Of a stretch of 64,000 bases of DNA, positions 44,326 to 52,488 are shown one piece after another. The DNA lies in contig NZ_CADIJV010000002.1 in assembly GCF_902859765.1 (NCBI RefSeq), positions 62,001 to 126,000 on the forward strand, read 5' to 3'. Under the pieces are notes generated by a model that was not told the DNA's origin, made no database searches, and saw only the letters and a program-made list of their open reading frames with translations. How positions within the stretch are numbered: the stretch's first letter is position 1; every line of letters starts with the position of its first letter. The position numbers and the translations under genes are program-made. This DNA comes from Achromobacter pulmonis (GTDB lineage: Bacteria > Pseudomonadota > Gammaproteobacteria > Burkholderiales > Burkholderiaceae_B).

Positions 44326-45081
44326 ATGACGACGCAGACCTCGCTTCCCCTGTTCTACGAACAACCCCGTCCGCTCGCCGCCGGCGTACACGCCAACCTG
44401 TCGCTGGCCGGCAATACCGGCTTCGGCTACGCGGCCAAGACCAACGCGGTGCCGCTGGTGGCCACCGAACTGCCGACCGCGTGCCGGCACTTCCCCATCG
44501 TGTTCACCGATGGCGAGCAGCCCACGCCGGTCGCGGTGCTGGGCGTGCGCGGCCAGGAGAACCTGTTCGTCAACGCGCAGGGCCAATGGCGTGCCGGCAC
44601 CTACATCCCGGCCTACGTGCGCCGCTATCCCTTCATCTTCATGGAGAACGAAGACCGCAGCCAGTTCACGCTGTGCGTCGACGAGAAGGCCGCCGCGGTG
44701 GTCGAGGGCCGCGACAATCCGTTCTTCGATGAGGCCGGCGAACCGACCGCGCTGGCGCGCAGCGCGCTGGAATTCTGCCGCGACTACCAAAACCAGCACG
44801 CCTACACGCTGGAGTTCGCCCGCGCCCTGGCCGAGGCCGACCTGCTGATCGAGAACCGCGCCGACATCACCCTGGCCGACGGCCAGCGCCTGGCCATGTC
44901 CGGCTTCAAGGTGATCGACGAAGCCAAGTTCAACAAGCTGCCGGAAGCGGAATTCCTGCGCTGGCGTGCCAACGGCTGGCTGCCGCTGGTCTATTGCCAC
45001 CTGCTGTCGATCAACACCTGGCCCGCCCTGATCGATCACGTGCAACCGGCGATTGCAGCCGAGGAAACCGCCGAGGCTTGA
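44326..45081 (+). CDS. SapC family protein
   Basis: Encodes 251 residues from the ATG at 44326, only 10 bp after the exoprotein stop, so it belongs to the same operon. The N-terminal FYEQPRPLAAGVHANLSLAG, then FVNAQGQWRAGTYIPAYVRR, YPFIFMENEDRSQFTLCVDE and RDNPFFDEAGEPT, match the SapC pattern. It has no signal peptide, so it is likely cytoplasmic. SapC was named for an S-layer locus in Campylobacter, and the biochemical role is unsettled. In this context it probably assists synthesis or export of the giant protein. Confidence 0.82.
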   Translation: MTTQTSLPLFYEQPRPLAAGVHANLSLAGNTGFGYAAKTNAVPLVATELPTACRHFPIVFTDGEQPTPVAVLGVRGQENLFVNAQGQWRAGTYIPAYVRRYPFIFMENEDRSQFTLCVDEKAAAVVEGRDNPFFDEAGEPTALARSALEFCRDYQNQHAYTLEFARALAEADLLIENRADITLADGQRLAMSGFKVIDEAKFNKLPEAEFLRWRANGWLPLVYCHLLSINTWPALIDHVQPAIAAEETAEA

Positions 45082-45116
45082 TTTGCCGGCTGGCCCGCCG
45101 GCCTGCCGGCGCCATC

Positions 45117-45148
45117 ACGGCCCCGCCGGCCTCGCCGGTCGGGGCCGT
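45117..45148. terminator. Strong GC-rich hairpin ending the TPS operon (bidirectional)
   Basis: ACGGCCCCG-CCGGC (45117-45130), CTC, GCCGG-T-CGGGGCCGT (45134-45148) form a 14-bp stem with one bulged T. It sits between convergent genes ending at 45081 and 45154. There is no strong T-run, but the stem is very stable, and it likely stops transcription from both sides. Confidence 0.6.
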
Positions 45149-45153
45149 GTGCC

Positions 45154-46452
45154 TTATTGCCCAGGCCCGGCCGCGCGCGCCAGGAATTCCAGCACCGCGC
45201 GATAGGCGCCCTCGTTGCCGGCGGCGTTGGCCGACGGCGTGCCGCCCGCGTCCAGCAACAGGCCGGACATGGGATGCGGTTTGCTGATCAGCGTGGCTGG
45301 CAGGCAGGGATATTGCACGTGGTGGCCGGCGCCCGAGCACACGTAGTGCGAGGTTGGCAGGCCATGCGCCTGGCGCTGGCGCATGACGATCTCGCAATAC
45401 GCGGTGCTGGGCCAGAAGCCATCGTCCGACGCGCTCACCAGCAGGACCGGCCCGCGATAGCGTTCCACCGGAATGCGCGCGCGCTCGAAAGCGGCGGCGT
45501 CGCGGCTGGCGCTGAGAAAGGCATGGGTCTGCCGGTACGGCGGGTCCGAGGCATAGGCCGCCTCCCAATCGGCGCTGGCGTTGTCCTGCCACAGGTGCGA
45601 CAAGGGCTCGCCAGCCTTGCGCCAGACCTGGGCGTTGCGCCCGGTGCCTGGCTCGCCCGCGCTGACCACCCCATGCATCACCGGCGACGGCACATAGGCC
45701 ACCACCGCGCTGACCAGATCCGGATAGTGCGACGCCACCAGCAACGACGTCTCGCCGCCCCGGCTGATGCCGGACAGCGCCACGAAGCCGTCGCGCGGCT
45801 TCAGTTCGGCGCGGGCCCAGCGCAGCGCCTGCTCGAAATACTCCAGCGGCATGTCATTCAGGTACTTGGGGCGGCCGTCGTAGTTGAAGATGGCCAGCGC
45901 CAGGCACTGGTAGCCGTGGGCCGCGAACAGGGCGGCGCGCGGCGCATTGACGCCGCCGGACGAGCCGTTCATGTAGATCACCAGCGGATGCGGGCCGGGC
46001 CCGGCGGGCGTATAGCATTCGCCCGACAGCGTCATGCCGCCGACCTGCTCGCGCACGGCGCGGTGCGTGACGCCCTCGGCCACGAAGGTCTGCACCAGCC
46101 GCGCCGTCGCCTCGTGGCGGCCGTCGCTGGCGTGCAGTTCGATCGCCAGCGGCTCGACGCGATCGGGCGGAAACACCACGCGGTCCATCTCTTCGCATGT
46201 CATCGACCACACCAGCCCCATGGCGGACGGCTCGGCATAGCTGCCGGACACGGGGCAATCGCGCGCCAGATCCAGGCTGCCGTCGTGGCCGGCCAGGAAC
46301 ACCGCCTGCGAACGCCACGGCACGCCGCACATGCGCATGCGCGCCGTGACGGTGACGAAGGCATAGGCGGGAAAACCGTCGATGCGGATCGCGCGCGGCA
46401 CGTCGATCAGCGCCGTTTCGGGATGAACGGTGATGCGGGCTTGCTCGGTCAT
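45154..46452 (-). CDS. Acyl-CoA thioesterase/BAAT-like hydrolase
   Basis: Encodes 432 residues with two domains: an N-terminal immunoglobulin-like acyl-CoA thioester hydrolase/BAAT N domain (about 1-130) and a C-terminal alpha/beta-hydrolase domain. The nucleophile is Ser230 in ALSGISRGGE (Ser instead of the Cys of mammalian BAAT), the acid Asp343/344 in SASDDGFWPS, and the His pair 377/378 in GAGHHVQYP. It should cleave acyl-CoA or similar esters. Its ATG lies 9 bp after the end of the Bug receptor gene on the same strand, an operon. The substrate is unknown. Confidence 0.78.
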   Translation of the reverse strand: MTEQARITVHPETALIDVPRAIRIDGFPAYAFVTVTARMRMCGVPWRSQAVFLAGHDGSLDLARDCPVSGSYAEPSAMGLVWSMTCEEMDRVVFPPDRVEPLAIELHASDGRHEATARLVQTFVAEGVTHRAVREQVGGMTLSGECYTPAGPGPHPLVIYMNGSSGGVNAPRAALFAAHGYQCLALAIFNYDGRPKYLNDMPLEYFEQALRWARAELKPRDGFVALSGISRGGETSLLVASHYPDLVSAVVAYVPSPVMHGVVSAGEPGTGRNAQVWRKAGEPLSHLWQDNASADWEAAYASDPPYRQTHAFLSASRDAAAFERARIPVERYRGPVLLVSASDDGFWPSTAYCEIVMRQRQAHGLPTSHYVCSGAGHHVQYPCLPATLISKPHPMSGLLLDAGGTPSANAAGNEGAYRAVLEFLARAAGPGQ

Positions 46453-46461
46453 GGCGCGTCC

Positions 46462-47448
46462 TCAGCCTTTCAGGTCGGTCTTGGGCACGTTGTTGGCACG
46501 GATCACCCCGGCCCACAGTGCCGATTCCTCGGCGATGACGCGCTCCAGATCCGTCGACGAGGTGAACGCCACGGTCACGCCCTGCTCGGCGAACTGGCGC
46601 ACCAGGGCAGGATCGCGGGCGCCTTCGCGCACCGCGTTCTCCAGCGTGGCGGCCACCGCCGCCGGCATCGCCGCCGGGCCCGAGATCATCATGCGGGTGT
46701 ACAGCTCGAAACCCTCGACGCCGGCCTCCTTCATGGTCGGCACGTCGGGCAGACTGGACAGGCGCTGGTCCGCCGTCACCGCCAGCACCTGCAACTTGCC
46801 CGAATGGATGTTGGGCAAGGCCGAAGTCGGGAAATCGAAGGTGCTCTGCACCGTGCCGGCCATCAGGTCCAGCAGCGCCGGGCCGCTGCCCTTGTACGGC
46901 ACATCCTGGAACTGCGTGCCGGTCTTGGACTGGAAGTGCAGCAAGGCCAGATGGTTGATGACGCCGCGCCCGGCATGCGCGCAGGTGATGTCACCGGGCT
47001 TCTTCTTGGCCAAGGCGATGAATTCCTGCACGTTCTTCACCCCCAGCGCGGGATGCACGATCAGCAGCATCGGCGACTTGCCCATCGAGCCCAACTGCTT
47101 GAAGTCGGACCGCCGGTACGGCAGGTCGTTGTACAGCAGGGGATTGAGGATCATGCCGTTGGTGCCGACGAAAGCCAGCACGTAGCCGTCGGGCTCGGCC
47201 CGCGCCACCGCCGCGGTGGCGATGATGGTCTGGCCGCCCGGCCGGTTCTCGACCACCACGCTGCCCTTGAGGATCTTGCCCATGCGCTCGGCCAGTGCGC
47301 GCGCGGCGATGTCGGTCAGGCCACCGGGCGCGAAGCCGACCAGCAGGCGCACCGGACGGGTCGGAAAATCGGCCTGCGCCCGTACAAGACGGGGCATCAG
47401 CGGCAACGCGGCAAGCGTGCCCAGGGCGTGGCGGCGGGTGAACGGCAT
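46462..47448 (-). CDS. Bug-family tripartite tricarboxylate transporter receptor
   Basis: Encodes 328 residues from the ATG at 47448, with GGAGAGAG upstream. A Tat-like start (MPFTRRHALGTLAALPLMPR) gives a periplasmic protein. The Bug fold is clear: FPTRPVRLLVGFAPGGLTDI, VENRPGGQTIIATAAVARAE, NPLLYNDLPYRRSDF, ITCAHAGRGVINHL, YKGSGPALLDLMAGTVQ, LSSLPDVPTMKEAGV. It binds carboxylate-type ligands for TctAB uptake, but no TctAB genes are nearby, as is usual for the many orphan Bug proteins in this family. It is the first gene of an operon with the BAAT-like hydrolase. Confidence 0.88.
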   Translation of the reverse strand: MPFTRRHALGTLAALPLMPRLVRAQADFPTRPVRLLVGFAPGGLTDIAARALAERMGKILKGSVVVENRPGGQTIIATAAVARAEPDGYVLAFVGTNGMILNPLLYNDLPYRRSDFKQLGSMGKSPMLLIVHPALGVKNVQEFIALAKKKPGDITCAHAGRGVINHLALLHFQSKTGTQFQDVPYKGSGPALLDLMAGTVQSTFDFPTSALPNIHSGKLQVLAVTADQRLSSLPDVPTMKEAGVEGFELYTRMMISGPAAMPAAVAATLENAVREGARDPALVRQFAEQGVTVAFTSSTDLERVIAEESALWAGVIRANNVPKTDLKG

Positions 47449-47566
47449 AAGGCTCTCTCCAGACAGGCGCGCGGCATCCGCATGGCTGAGAGCCACGCGG
47501 GCCATGCAATGGATGATGGGGAAGCAGGCACAGGCCGCCCGCCCGACGGCGGGGGTCTCATTGACA

Positions 47567-47579
47567 GTATTCTGTATTC
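47567..47579. promoter_or_regulatory. Direct repeat GTATTC-T-GTATTC upstream of a Bug gene
   Basis: GTATTC at 47567-47572 and 47574-47579, about 120 bp upstream of the Bug start at 47448, in a small AT-rich stretch (TTGACAGTATTCTGTATTCA). It is a possible operator or promoter element for the Bug/hydrolase operon. The match is short. Confidence 0.35.
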
Positions 47580-47650
47580 AATATGCGATGCGGGCTATCT
47601 AGGGATATCCCGCGCCCGCGGCCACGCGATGCCGGCCAGGCCCCTGCCGC

Positions 47651-48208
47651 TCAGGGCTGGGTCATCAACCGCCGCCAGCCTGCCAGGCCCAGCCGCTGCA
47701 TCGTCCCGATATTCTTCTCGTAGATCTCGGCGGCGTCCGGAAACGACTCGACCGCGCGGTCGATGCTGGCCTCGCGCAGCAGGTGCAGGATGGGGTACGG
47801 CGACCGGTTGGTGTAGTTCTCGATGTCGTCCGGCTGGGTATCGGCGAACTGGAACTGCGGATGGAACGTGGCCACCTGCAGTTCGCCCACCAGGCGCATG
47901 CGCTTGAGCAAGCGGTCCGACAGGTCCTCGAAGTCGTTGAACTCCAGGAAGTCGTCGAGCGCGTCGGGAACGATCAGCAAGGTGGTGTCGATCTTGTCCG
48001 GATCGGCCTCGGCCAGCAACGCCAGCTCGTCCTGCAGGTCGGTCAACACGCCTTCGGCGTCGGTCGCATCGCTGACGGCAAAGCGGATCTGGTCCTTGAC
48101 CTGGACCGCTTTGGCGAACGGACAGAGGTTCAGGCCGATCACGGCCCGATCGAGCCAGTGGCGGGTTTCGGCAACCACGTTGGCATAGGCATCGGAAGTG
48201 GAAATCAT
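47651..48208 (-). CDS. DUF1415 family protein
   Basis: Encodes 185 residues from the ATG at 48208; longer starts add an unlikely Arg-rich leader. The family signature is clear: HWLDRAVIGLNLCPFAKAVQ near the N-terminus, LLIVPDALDDFLEFNDF, and the C-terminal NRSPYPILHLLREASIDRAV and IYEKNIGTMQRLG. It is soluble; the function in the family is unknown. It is divergent from the small gene at 48390. Confidence 0.85.
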   Translation of the reverse strand: MISTSDAYANVVAETRHWLDRAVIGLNLCPFAKAVQVKDQIRFAVSDATDAEGVLTDLQDELALLAEADPDKIDTTLLIVPDALDDFLEFNDFEDLSDRLLKRMRLVGELQVATFHPQFQFADTQPDDIENYTNRSPYPILHLLREASIDRAVESFPDAAEIYEKNIGTMQRLGLAGWRRLMTQP

Positions 48209-48389
48209 GGTGGGGCAATCCTGGAAAAAAGCGAGTATAGGCGACCGTTTCGCGCGCCCTGCCGGCGCCGGGTGGCGCGGCAGCCGCCGCCGCCTCGATA
48301 ACATCGGATCATTCCGAATTCACCGCCGCCCCCGCGGCATGCCCGCGGGCCACGGTAGAGTGGCATCGCGACTGCCACGGGAGGAACGG

Positions 48390-48776
48390 ATGGACATCGC
48401 GCTCACCTACTTCTTGAACCGTCTGTCCGACGACGACCTGGCGGCCCTGCTGCGCCGGCGCAAGGATTTCTACCTGGAGAACATTACCGCCATGGACGTC
48501 CTCACGACCCGCCTGCAGGCCCTGCTGGCGGCGGACGGCTTGAGCAGCGTGGTGCAGGAACCGCCGCGGGGAGGCACTCTCGGCGATGACCTGCTTCCCA
48601 ACGTGACCACGGGCATCATCGCCCTGCTCCACCTGCTGTGGATGCTGCTGCGCCTGCTTGCCCGGCGCCCCGCCCGCCGCCGCCGCGACGTGATCCTGCG
48701 CATCACGTCGGATGCGGCAATGCACGTCATATTCCGCCCCCAAGCCCCCGAACACCGAGGCATGAAGGCATCATGA
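48390..48776 (+). CDS. Small protein with one membrane segment, unknown
   Basis: Encodes 128 residues from the ATG at 48390 with GAGGAA 4 nt upstream, a good ribosome-binding site. The N-terminal half is soluble (ALTYFLNRLSDDDLAALLRR, KDFYLENITAMDVLTTRL). One hydrophobic helix (about 72-92: VTTGIIALLHLLWMLLRLLA) is followed by a very basic stretch RRPARRRRD, which would stay on the cytoplasmic side. No family was recognised. A terminator follows at 48795-48824. Confidence 0.62.
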   Translation: MDIALTYFLNRLSDDDLAALLRRRKDFYLENITAMDVLTTRLQALLAADGLSSVVQEPPRGGTLGDDLLPNVTTGIIALLHLLWMLLRLLARRPARRRRDVILRITSDAAMHVIFRPQAPEHRGMKAS

Positions 48777-48794
48777 TCGGCGCGGCGAAAGCCG

Positions 48795-48824
48795 AACGCC
48801 CTCCCGGTTCGCCAGGAGGGCGTT
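48795..48824. terminator. Terminator hairpin after 48390-48776
   Basis: AACGCCCTCC (48795-48804), a 10-nt loop, GGAGGGCGTT (48815-48824). A perfect 10-bp stem followed by GCAACATG, so no T-run. It lies between convergent genes and probably serves both. Confidence 0.6.
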
Positions 48825-48882
48825 GCAACATGCAATCGTCCGGTCATGCGCCCGAAGGCGCATCAATCGGGGAGTTCGCCGA

Positions 48883-50355
48883 TCAGGCCGCCGGCATCGC
48901 CGCCATGGTCTGCGCCACCGCGGCCGTCAGCTTCTTGCCGTAAGGCACGTGCAGGAATTCGTTGGGGCCGTGGGCGTTGGACTTGGGACCCAACACGCCG
49001 CAGACCATGAACTGCGCCTGGGGGAAGCCCTTCTGCAGGATGCTCATCAGCGGAATGGTGCCGCCCTGGCCAATGTAGCCGCAGGGCGCGCCATAGTATT
49101 GCTGCGAGGCGGCATCCAGCGCCTGGGTCAGCCACGGCACGGAGGCCGGCGCGTTCCAGCCGGTGGCGGCGCCTTCATTGGCCTTGAAGATGACCTTGGC
49201 GTTGTAGGGCGCGTCGGCTTCCAGCAGGGCCTTGATTTCCTCGGAGGCGGCAACGGCGTCCACCAGCGGCGGCAGGCGCAGCGACAGCTTGAACGCCGTG
49301 CGCGGCCGCAGCACGTTGCCGGCGCTGGACAGCGGCGGCAGGCCTTCGGCGCCGGTCACCGACAGGGTCGGGCGCCAGGTGCGGTTCAGCAGGGCCTGTT
49401 CCGGCTCGGTGGTCATGGGCAGCACGAAGCCGCCCTCGGCGCCGCAGCTCCAGGGGAACCGGCGCCAGACTTCGTCGCCCAGGATGCGGGCGGTGGCGTG
49501 CACCTGTTCGATGCGGTCGGCAGGGATTTCGCAGTGCAGGCTCTGCGGCAGCAGGCGGCCGGTGGCGCTGTCTTCCAGGCGGTCCAGCAGGTGGCGCAGG
49601 ATGCGGAACGACGACGGCACCACGCCGCTGGAGTCGCCCGAGTGCACGCCTTCGTCCAGCACCTGCACTTCCAGCGTGCCCGAGACCATGCCGCGCAACG
49701 AGGTGGTCATCCACAGTTGGTCGTAGTTGCCGGCGCCCGAATCCAGGCACACCACCAGGGCCACGTTGCCGAGGCGGTCGCGCAGCGCGTCGACATAGGG
49801 CAGCAGGTCGTAGCTGCCGGACTCTTCACAGGTCTCGACGATGCCGACGCAGCGCGGGCGCGGCACACCCTGCTTGTCCAGCGCCATGATGGCTGTGAGC
49901 GAGGCGTACACGGCGTAGCCATCGTCGGCGCCGCCACGGCCGTAGAGTTTGCCGTCTTCATACTTGGGGGTCCAGGGGCCCAGGCCGGCGCGCCAGCCCG
50001 AGAATTCCGGCTGCTTGTCCAGGTGGCCGTACAGCAGCACGGTGTCGCCGTTGTCGCTGCGGGTGGCGGGCGCGTCGAAGAAGATCACCGGGGTGCGGCC
50101 CGGCAGGCGCACCACTTCCAGCTTCAGGCCCGAGACCTTCTGCGCTTCGACCCACTGCGCCGCGTCACGCACCACGCGCTCGATGAACGCGTTCTTTTCC
50201 CAGTCGGCGTCGAACGCCGGGCTCTTGGCCGGGATGGCGATGTAATCGGTCAGCGCGGGGATGATCTCGTTGTCCCACTTGTCGTCCACAAAAGCCTGCA
50301 GGGCCTTCGGATCGAGGGTGGGAGGAAGGGCGTCGTCGGGGATGCGTGCGTTCAT
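48883..50355 (-). CDS. M20 family metallopeptidase
   Basis: Encodes 490 residues, soluble. Metal-site motifs are in order: LLYGHLDKQPEFSGW (His, Asp), GRGGADDGYAVYA (bridging Asp), ETCEESGS (Glu pair), CLDSGAGNYD (Asp) and the C-terminal NAHGPNEFLHVPYG (His). A dimerisation domain sits between. The size and motifs match the larger M20 dipeptidase group (about 450-490 residues; carnosinase/CPG-like). It is probably a cytoplasmic zinc dipeptidase or amidase; the substrate is not known. It is monocistronic. Confidence 0.85.
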   Translation of the reverse strand: MNARIPDDALPPTLDPKALQAFVDDKWDNEIIPALTDYIAIPAKSPAFDADWEKNAFIERVVRDAAQWVEAQKVSGLKLEVVRLPGRTPVIFFDAPATRSDNGDTVLLYGHLDKQPEFSGWRAGLGPWTPKYEDGKLYGRGGADDGYAVYASLTAIMALDKQGVPRPRCVGIVETCEESGSYDLLPYVDALRDRLGNVALVVCLDSGAGNYDQLWMTTSLRGMVSGTLEVQVLDEGVHSGDSSGVVPSSFRILRHLLDRLEDSATGRLLPQSLHCEIPADRIEQVHATARILGDEVWRRFPWSCGAEGGFVLPMTTEPEQALLNRTWRPTLSVTGAEGLPPLSSAGNVLRPRTAFKLSLRLPPLVDAVAASEEIKALLEADAPYNAKVIFKANEGAATGWNAPASVPWLTQALDAASQQYYGAPCGYIGQGGTIPLMSILQKGFPQAQFMVCGVLGPKSNAHGPNEFLHVPYGKKLTAAVAQTMAAMPAA

Positions 50356-50499
50356 GGCGCGGGATCCTGTGGTCGGGAAGCGAAATAATCCACCATTCTA
50401 TGCCTGCCGGACGCGCTCGGCATCTTTCGTCCCTGTTTGTCCGGCGGCCGCGGGAAAACGGTGCCGGCAGGTGGCTCCCGCTGCCCGCGCCGCCCCGCC

Positions 50500-51417
50500 C
50501 TAACGCGCCGCGTAGGCCTCGATCCGGCTCCAGACCTGGCGCGCCAGCGGCTTGGCGTGGTCCACCGACTGGTACAGCCGGATCTCCATGTGGATGTCAT
50601 TGCGCGCGCTGTCGGCCCGTACCAGGGTACCGGCGCGCAAGTCCGACTCGACCAGGGTATGCGGCAACCAGGCCAGCCCGAACCCCTGGCGGGCCATGGC
50701 GTGCAGGGCGTCGGCCAGATCCGATTCGTACAGGGTCTGCAACTGCGCCGTCACGCACAGGCCGCGCAGCCGGTCGCGCAGGATGCGGCCCAGCGACATG
50801 CTGTCGGCGTACGCCAGGAACGGCACGGCCGGGTCCGAGGCCAGTTTCGGCACCGCATGGCGAGGATGCCGGCCGCCCGGCGCGAGCGGCGCGCTGACCG
50901 CCACCAGCTTGTCGGCGCCGACCCGGCGGCAGCGGTAATTGGGATTGTCGATCTGCGCGTACAGCGGCTCGTGCGCGTGGCACAGCAGGAAATCGACCTC
51001 GCCGTCGGCCAGCATGTCGATGCCGTAATTGAGCGTAGTGGTGATGACCTTCAGTTGGAACGGCGGCACGCCCCGCTGCACGCTGGCAATCAGCTCCGGC
51101 AGCATCGAATGCGCCAGCGTCTTGCCCGACGCGATGACGATGCGGCGGCTGCGTTCGAGTTCCGGCTTCTGCAAGCCCTGGCGCGTCTCGCGCAGAATGT
51201 CGAGCACATCGATGGCCGCGGCCAGCATGCTGCGCCCGGCCGCATTCAGGCTGGTCACCTGATGACCGCGCTCGACCAGCGGCACACCGGCCCAGTCCTC
51301 CAGCGCCTTGATGCGGCGTCCGAAAGCCGGATGCGTGACATTGCGCGCCTCGGCCGCCTGGAACAGATTGCGCACCTTCGACAACGCGACGAAGTCCTCC
51401 AGCCATTTGATGTCCAT
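50500..51417 (-). CDS. LysR family regulator
   Basis: Encodes 305 residues from the ATG at 51417 (MDIKWLEDFVALSKVRNLFQ); the longer frame adds a leader without HTH residues. The HTH covers residues 1-60 (AAEARNVTHPAFGRRIKALE), with the effector domain from about 90 (IVIASGKTLAHSMLPELIAS, DGEVDFLLCHAHEP, DALHAMARQGFGLAWLPHTL). It is divergent from a hydrolase-Bug operon and is likely its activator. The shared region holds a palindrome. Confidence 0.87.
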   Translation of the reverse strand: MDIKWLEDFVALSKVRNLFQAAEARNVTHPAFGRRIKALEDWAGVPLVERGHQVTSLNAAGRSMLAAAIDVLDILRETRQGLQKPELERSRRIVIASGKTLAHSMLPELIASVQRGVPPFQLKVITTTLNYGIDMLADGEVDFLLCHAHEPLYAQIDNPNYRCRRVGADKLVAVSAPLAPGGRHPRHAVPKLASDPAVPFLAYADSMSLGRILRDRLRGLCVTAQLQTLYESDLADALHAMARQGFGLAWLPHTLVESDLRAGTLVRADSARNDIHMEIRLYQSVDHAKPLARQVWSRIEAYAAR

Positions 51418-51441
51418 CCCGTCCGCCCCTTCCGGTCTTGC

Positions 51442-51458
51442 TGTGCCGTATCGGCACA
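51442..51458. promoter_or_regulatory. Palindromic site between LysR and hydrolase genes
   Basis: TGTGCCG (51442-51448), TAT, CGGCACA (51452-51458) is a perfect 7-bp palindrome in the 111-bp divergent gap. Two TGCACA copies follow at about 51463 and 51473. Position and symmetry suit a LysR-type binding site. Confidence 0.5.
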
Positions 51459-51528
51459 GCCTCTGCACATTTTGCACAAACTAAACGATTGTTACAACTA
51501 GTATGGCGATGTTCCCCTGGAGATGCCG

Positions 51529-52470
51529 ATGCCCGAGTCCCCGATCCTGTTGAAGTCCCTGCGCAGCCACTTTCTGGGCGGACACGAGGTCGCCGCCAAC
51601 GGCTTGCCGGTGCTGCGCAAACAGGTCGTGGGCAACGGCGCGGCGCGCGCCATCGACATGAACGGCAGCTACTGCGCCGGCCAACTCTATGTGCAGGAGT
51701 ACCGGCTGGCCGAGCCGCGCCATCCGCATCCGGTGCTGCTTTGGCATGGCGGCGGCATGACCGGCGCGCAATGGGAAAGCACGCCCGACGGCCGCCAGGG
51801 CTGGCTGTGGCGGCTGCTGCAATCCGGTTATGACGTGTTCGTGGCCGACGCGCCCGAGCGCGGCCGCGCCTCCTGGGCGATGTACCCGCAGGTCTACGAT
51901 TCGGCGCCGATCTTCCGCTCCAAGGAAGAGGCCTGGCACCTGTTCCGCATCGGCCCCGCGGACGGCTATGCCGCGCGCCGCACCCACCCGGCGCAGCAAT
52001 TCCCGGCCGAAGCCTTCGATACCTTCGCCAAGCAGTTCGTGCCGCGCTGGCTGGCGCATGAGGCCATGGCGCTGGCCGCCTACCGCGCGCTGCTCGACCT
52101 GGCCGGTCCCTGCATCGTCATCGGCCACAGCCAGGGCGGCGGCTACGCCACCCAACTGGCGCGCGAGTGCCCCGGCCCGATCCGCGCGCTGGTGGCGGTC
52201 GAGCCCACCGGCACGCCCGGGCGCGTCGACGGCCCCCTGCCGCCGCAATTGCTCGTGTGGGGCGACCACGTCGACCAGCACGACACCTGGCGGCGCTATC
52301 GCGCCCAGACCGATGCGTACTGGCAGGCGCTGCAACGGGCCGGCCGGCGCGCCGACGTGCTGGACCTGCCCGCCACCGGCATCGCCGGCAATTCCCATTT
52401 CTGCATGCTGGATCGCAACAGCGACCGCATCGCCGAACTGATCGTCGACTGGCTCAACAGCCTCGACTAA
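51529..52470 (+). CDS. Alpha/beta hydrolase (esterase-like)
   Basis: Encodes 313 residues. The ATG at 51529 is preferred because GGAG lies 7 nt upstream; another ATG at 51523 touches the GGAG. The fold is clear: LLWHGGGMTGAQWESTPDGR (oxyanion loop), nucleophile IVIGHSQGGGYAT, a late LLVWGDHVDQHDTW acidic region and a His in GNSHFCMLDRN. No signal peptide. It may cleave an ester whose acid product is then bound by the Bug receptor encoded 18 bp downstream. Divergent from the LysR gene. Confidence 0.82.
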   Translation: MPESPILLKSLRSHFLGGHEVAANGLPVLRKQVVGNGAARAIDMNGSYCAGQLYVQEYRLAEPRHPHPVLLWHGGGMTGAQWESTPDGRQGWLWRLLQSGYDVFVADAPERGRASWAMYPQVYDSAPIFRSKEEAWHLFRIGPADGYAARRTHPAQQFPAEAFDTFAKQFVPRWLAHEAMALAAYRALLDLAGPCIVIGHSQGGGYATQLARECPGPIRALVAVEPTGTPGRVDGPLPPQLLVWGDHVDQHDTWRRYRAQTDAYWQALQRAGRRADVLDLPATGIAGNSHFCMLDRNSDRIAELIVDWLNSLD

Positions 52471-52488
52471 CCTTCGCCTGGAGACATC

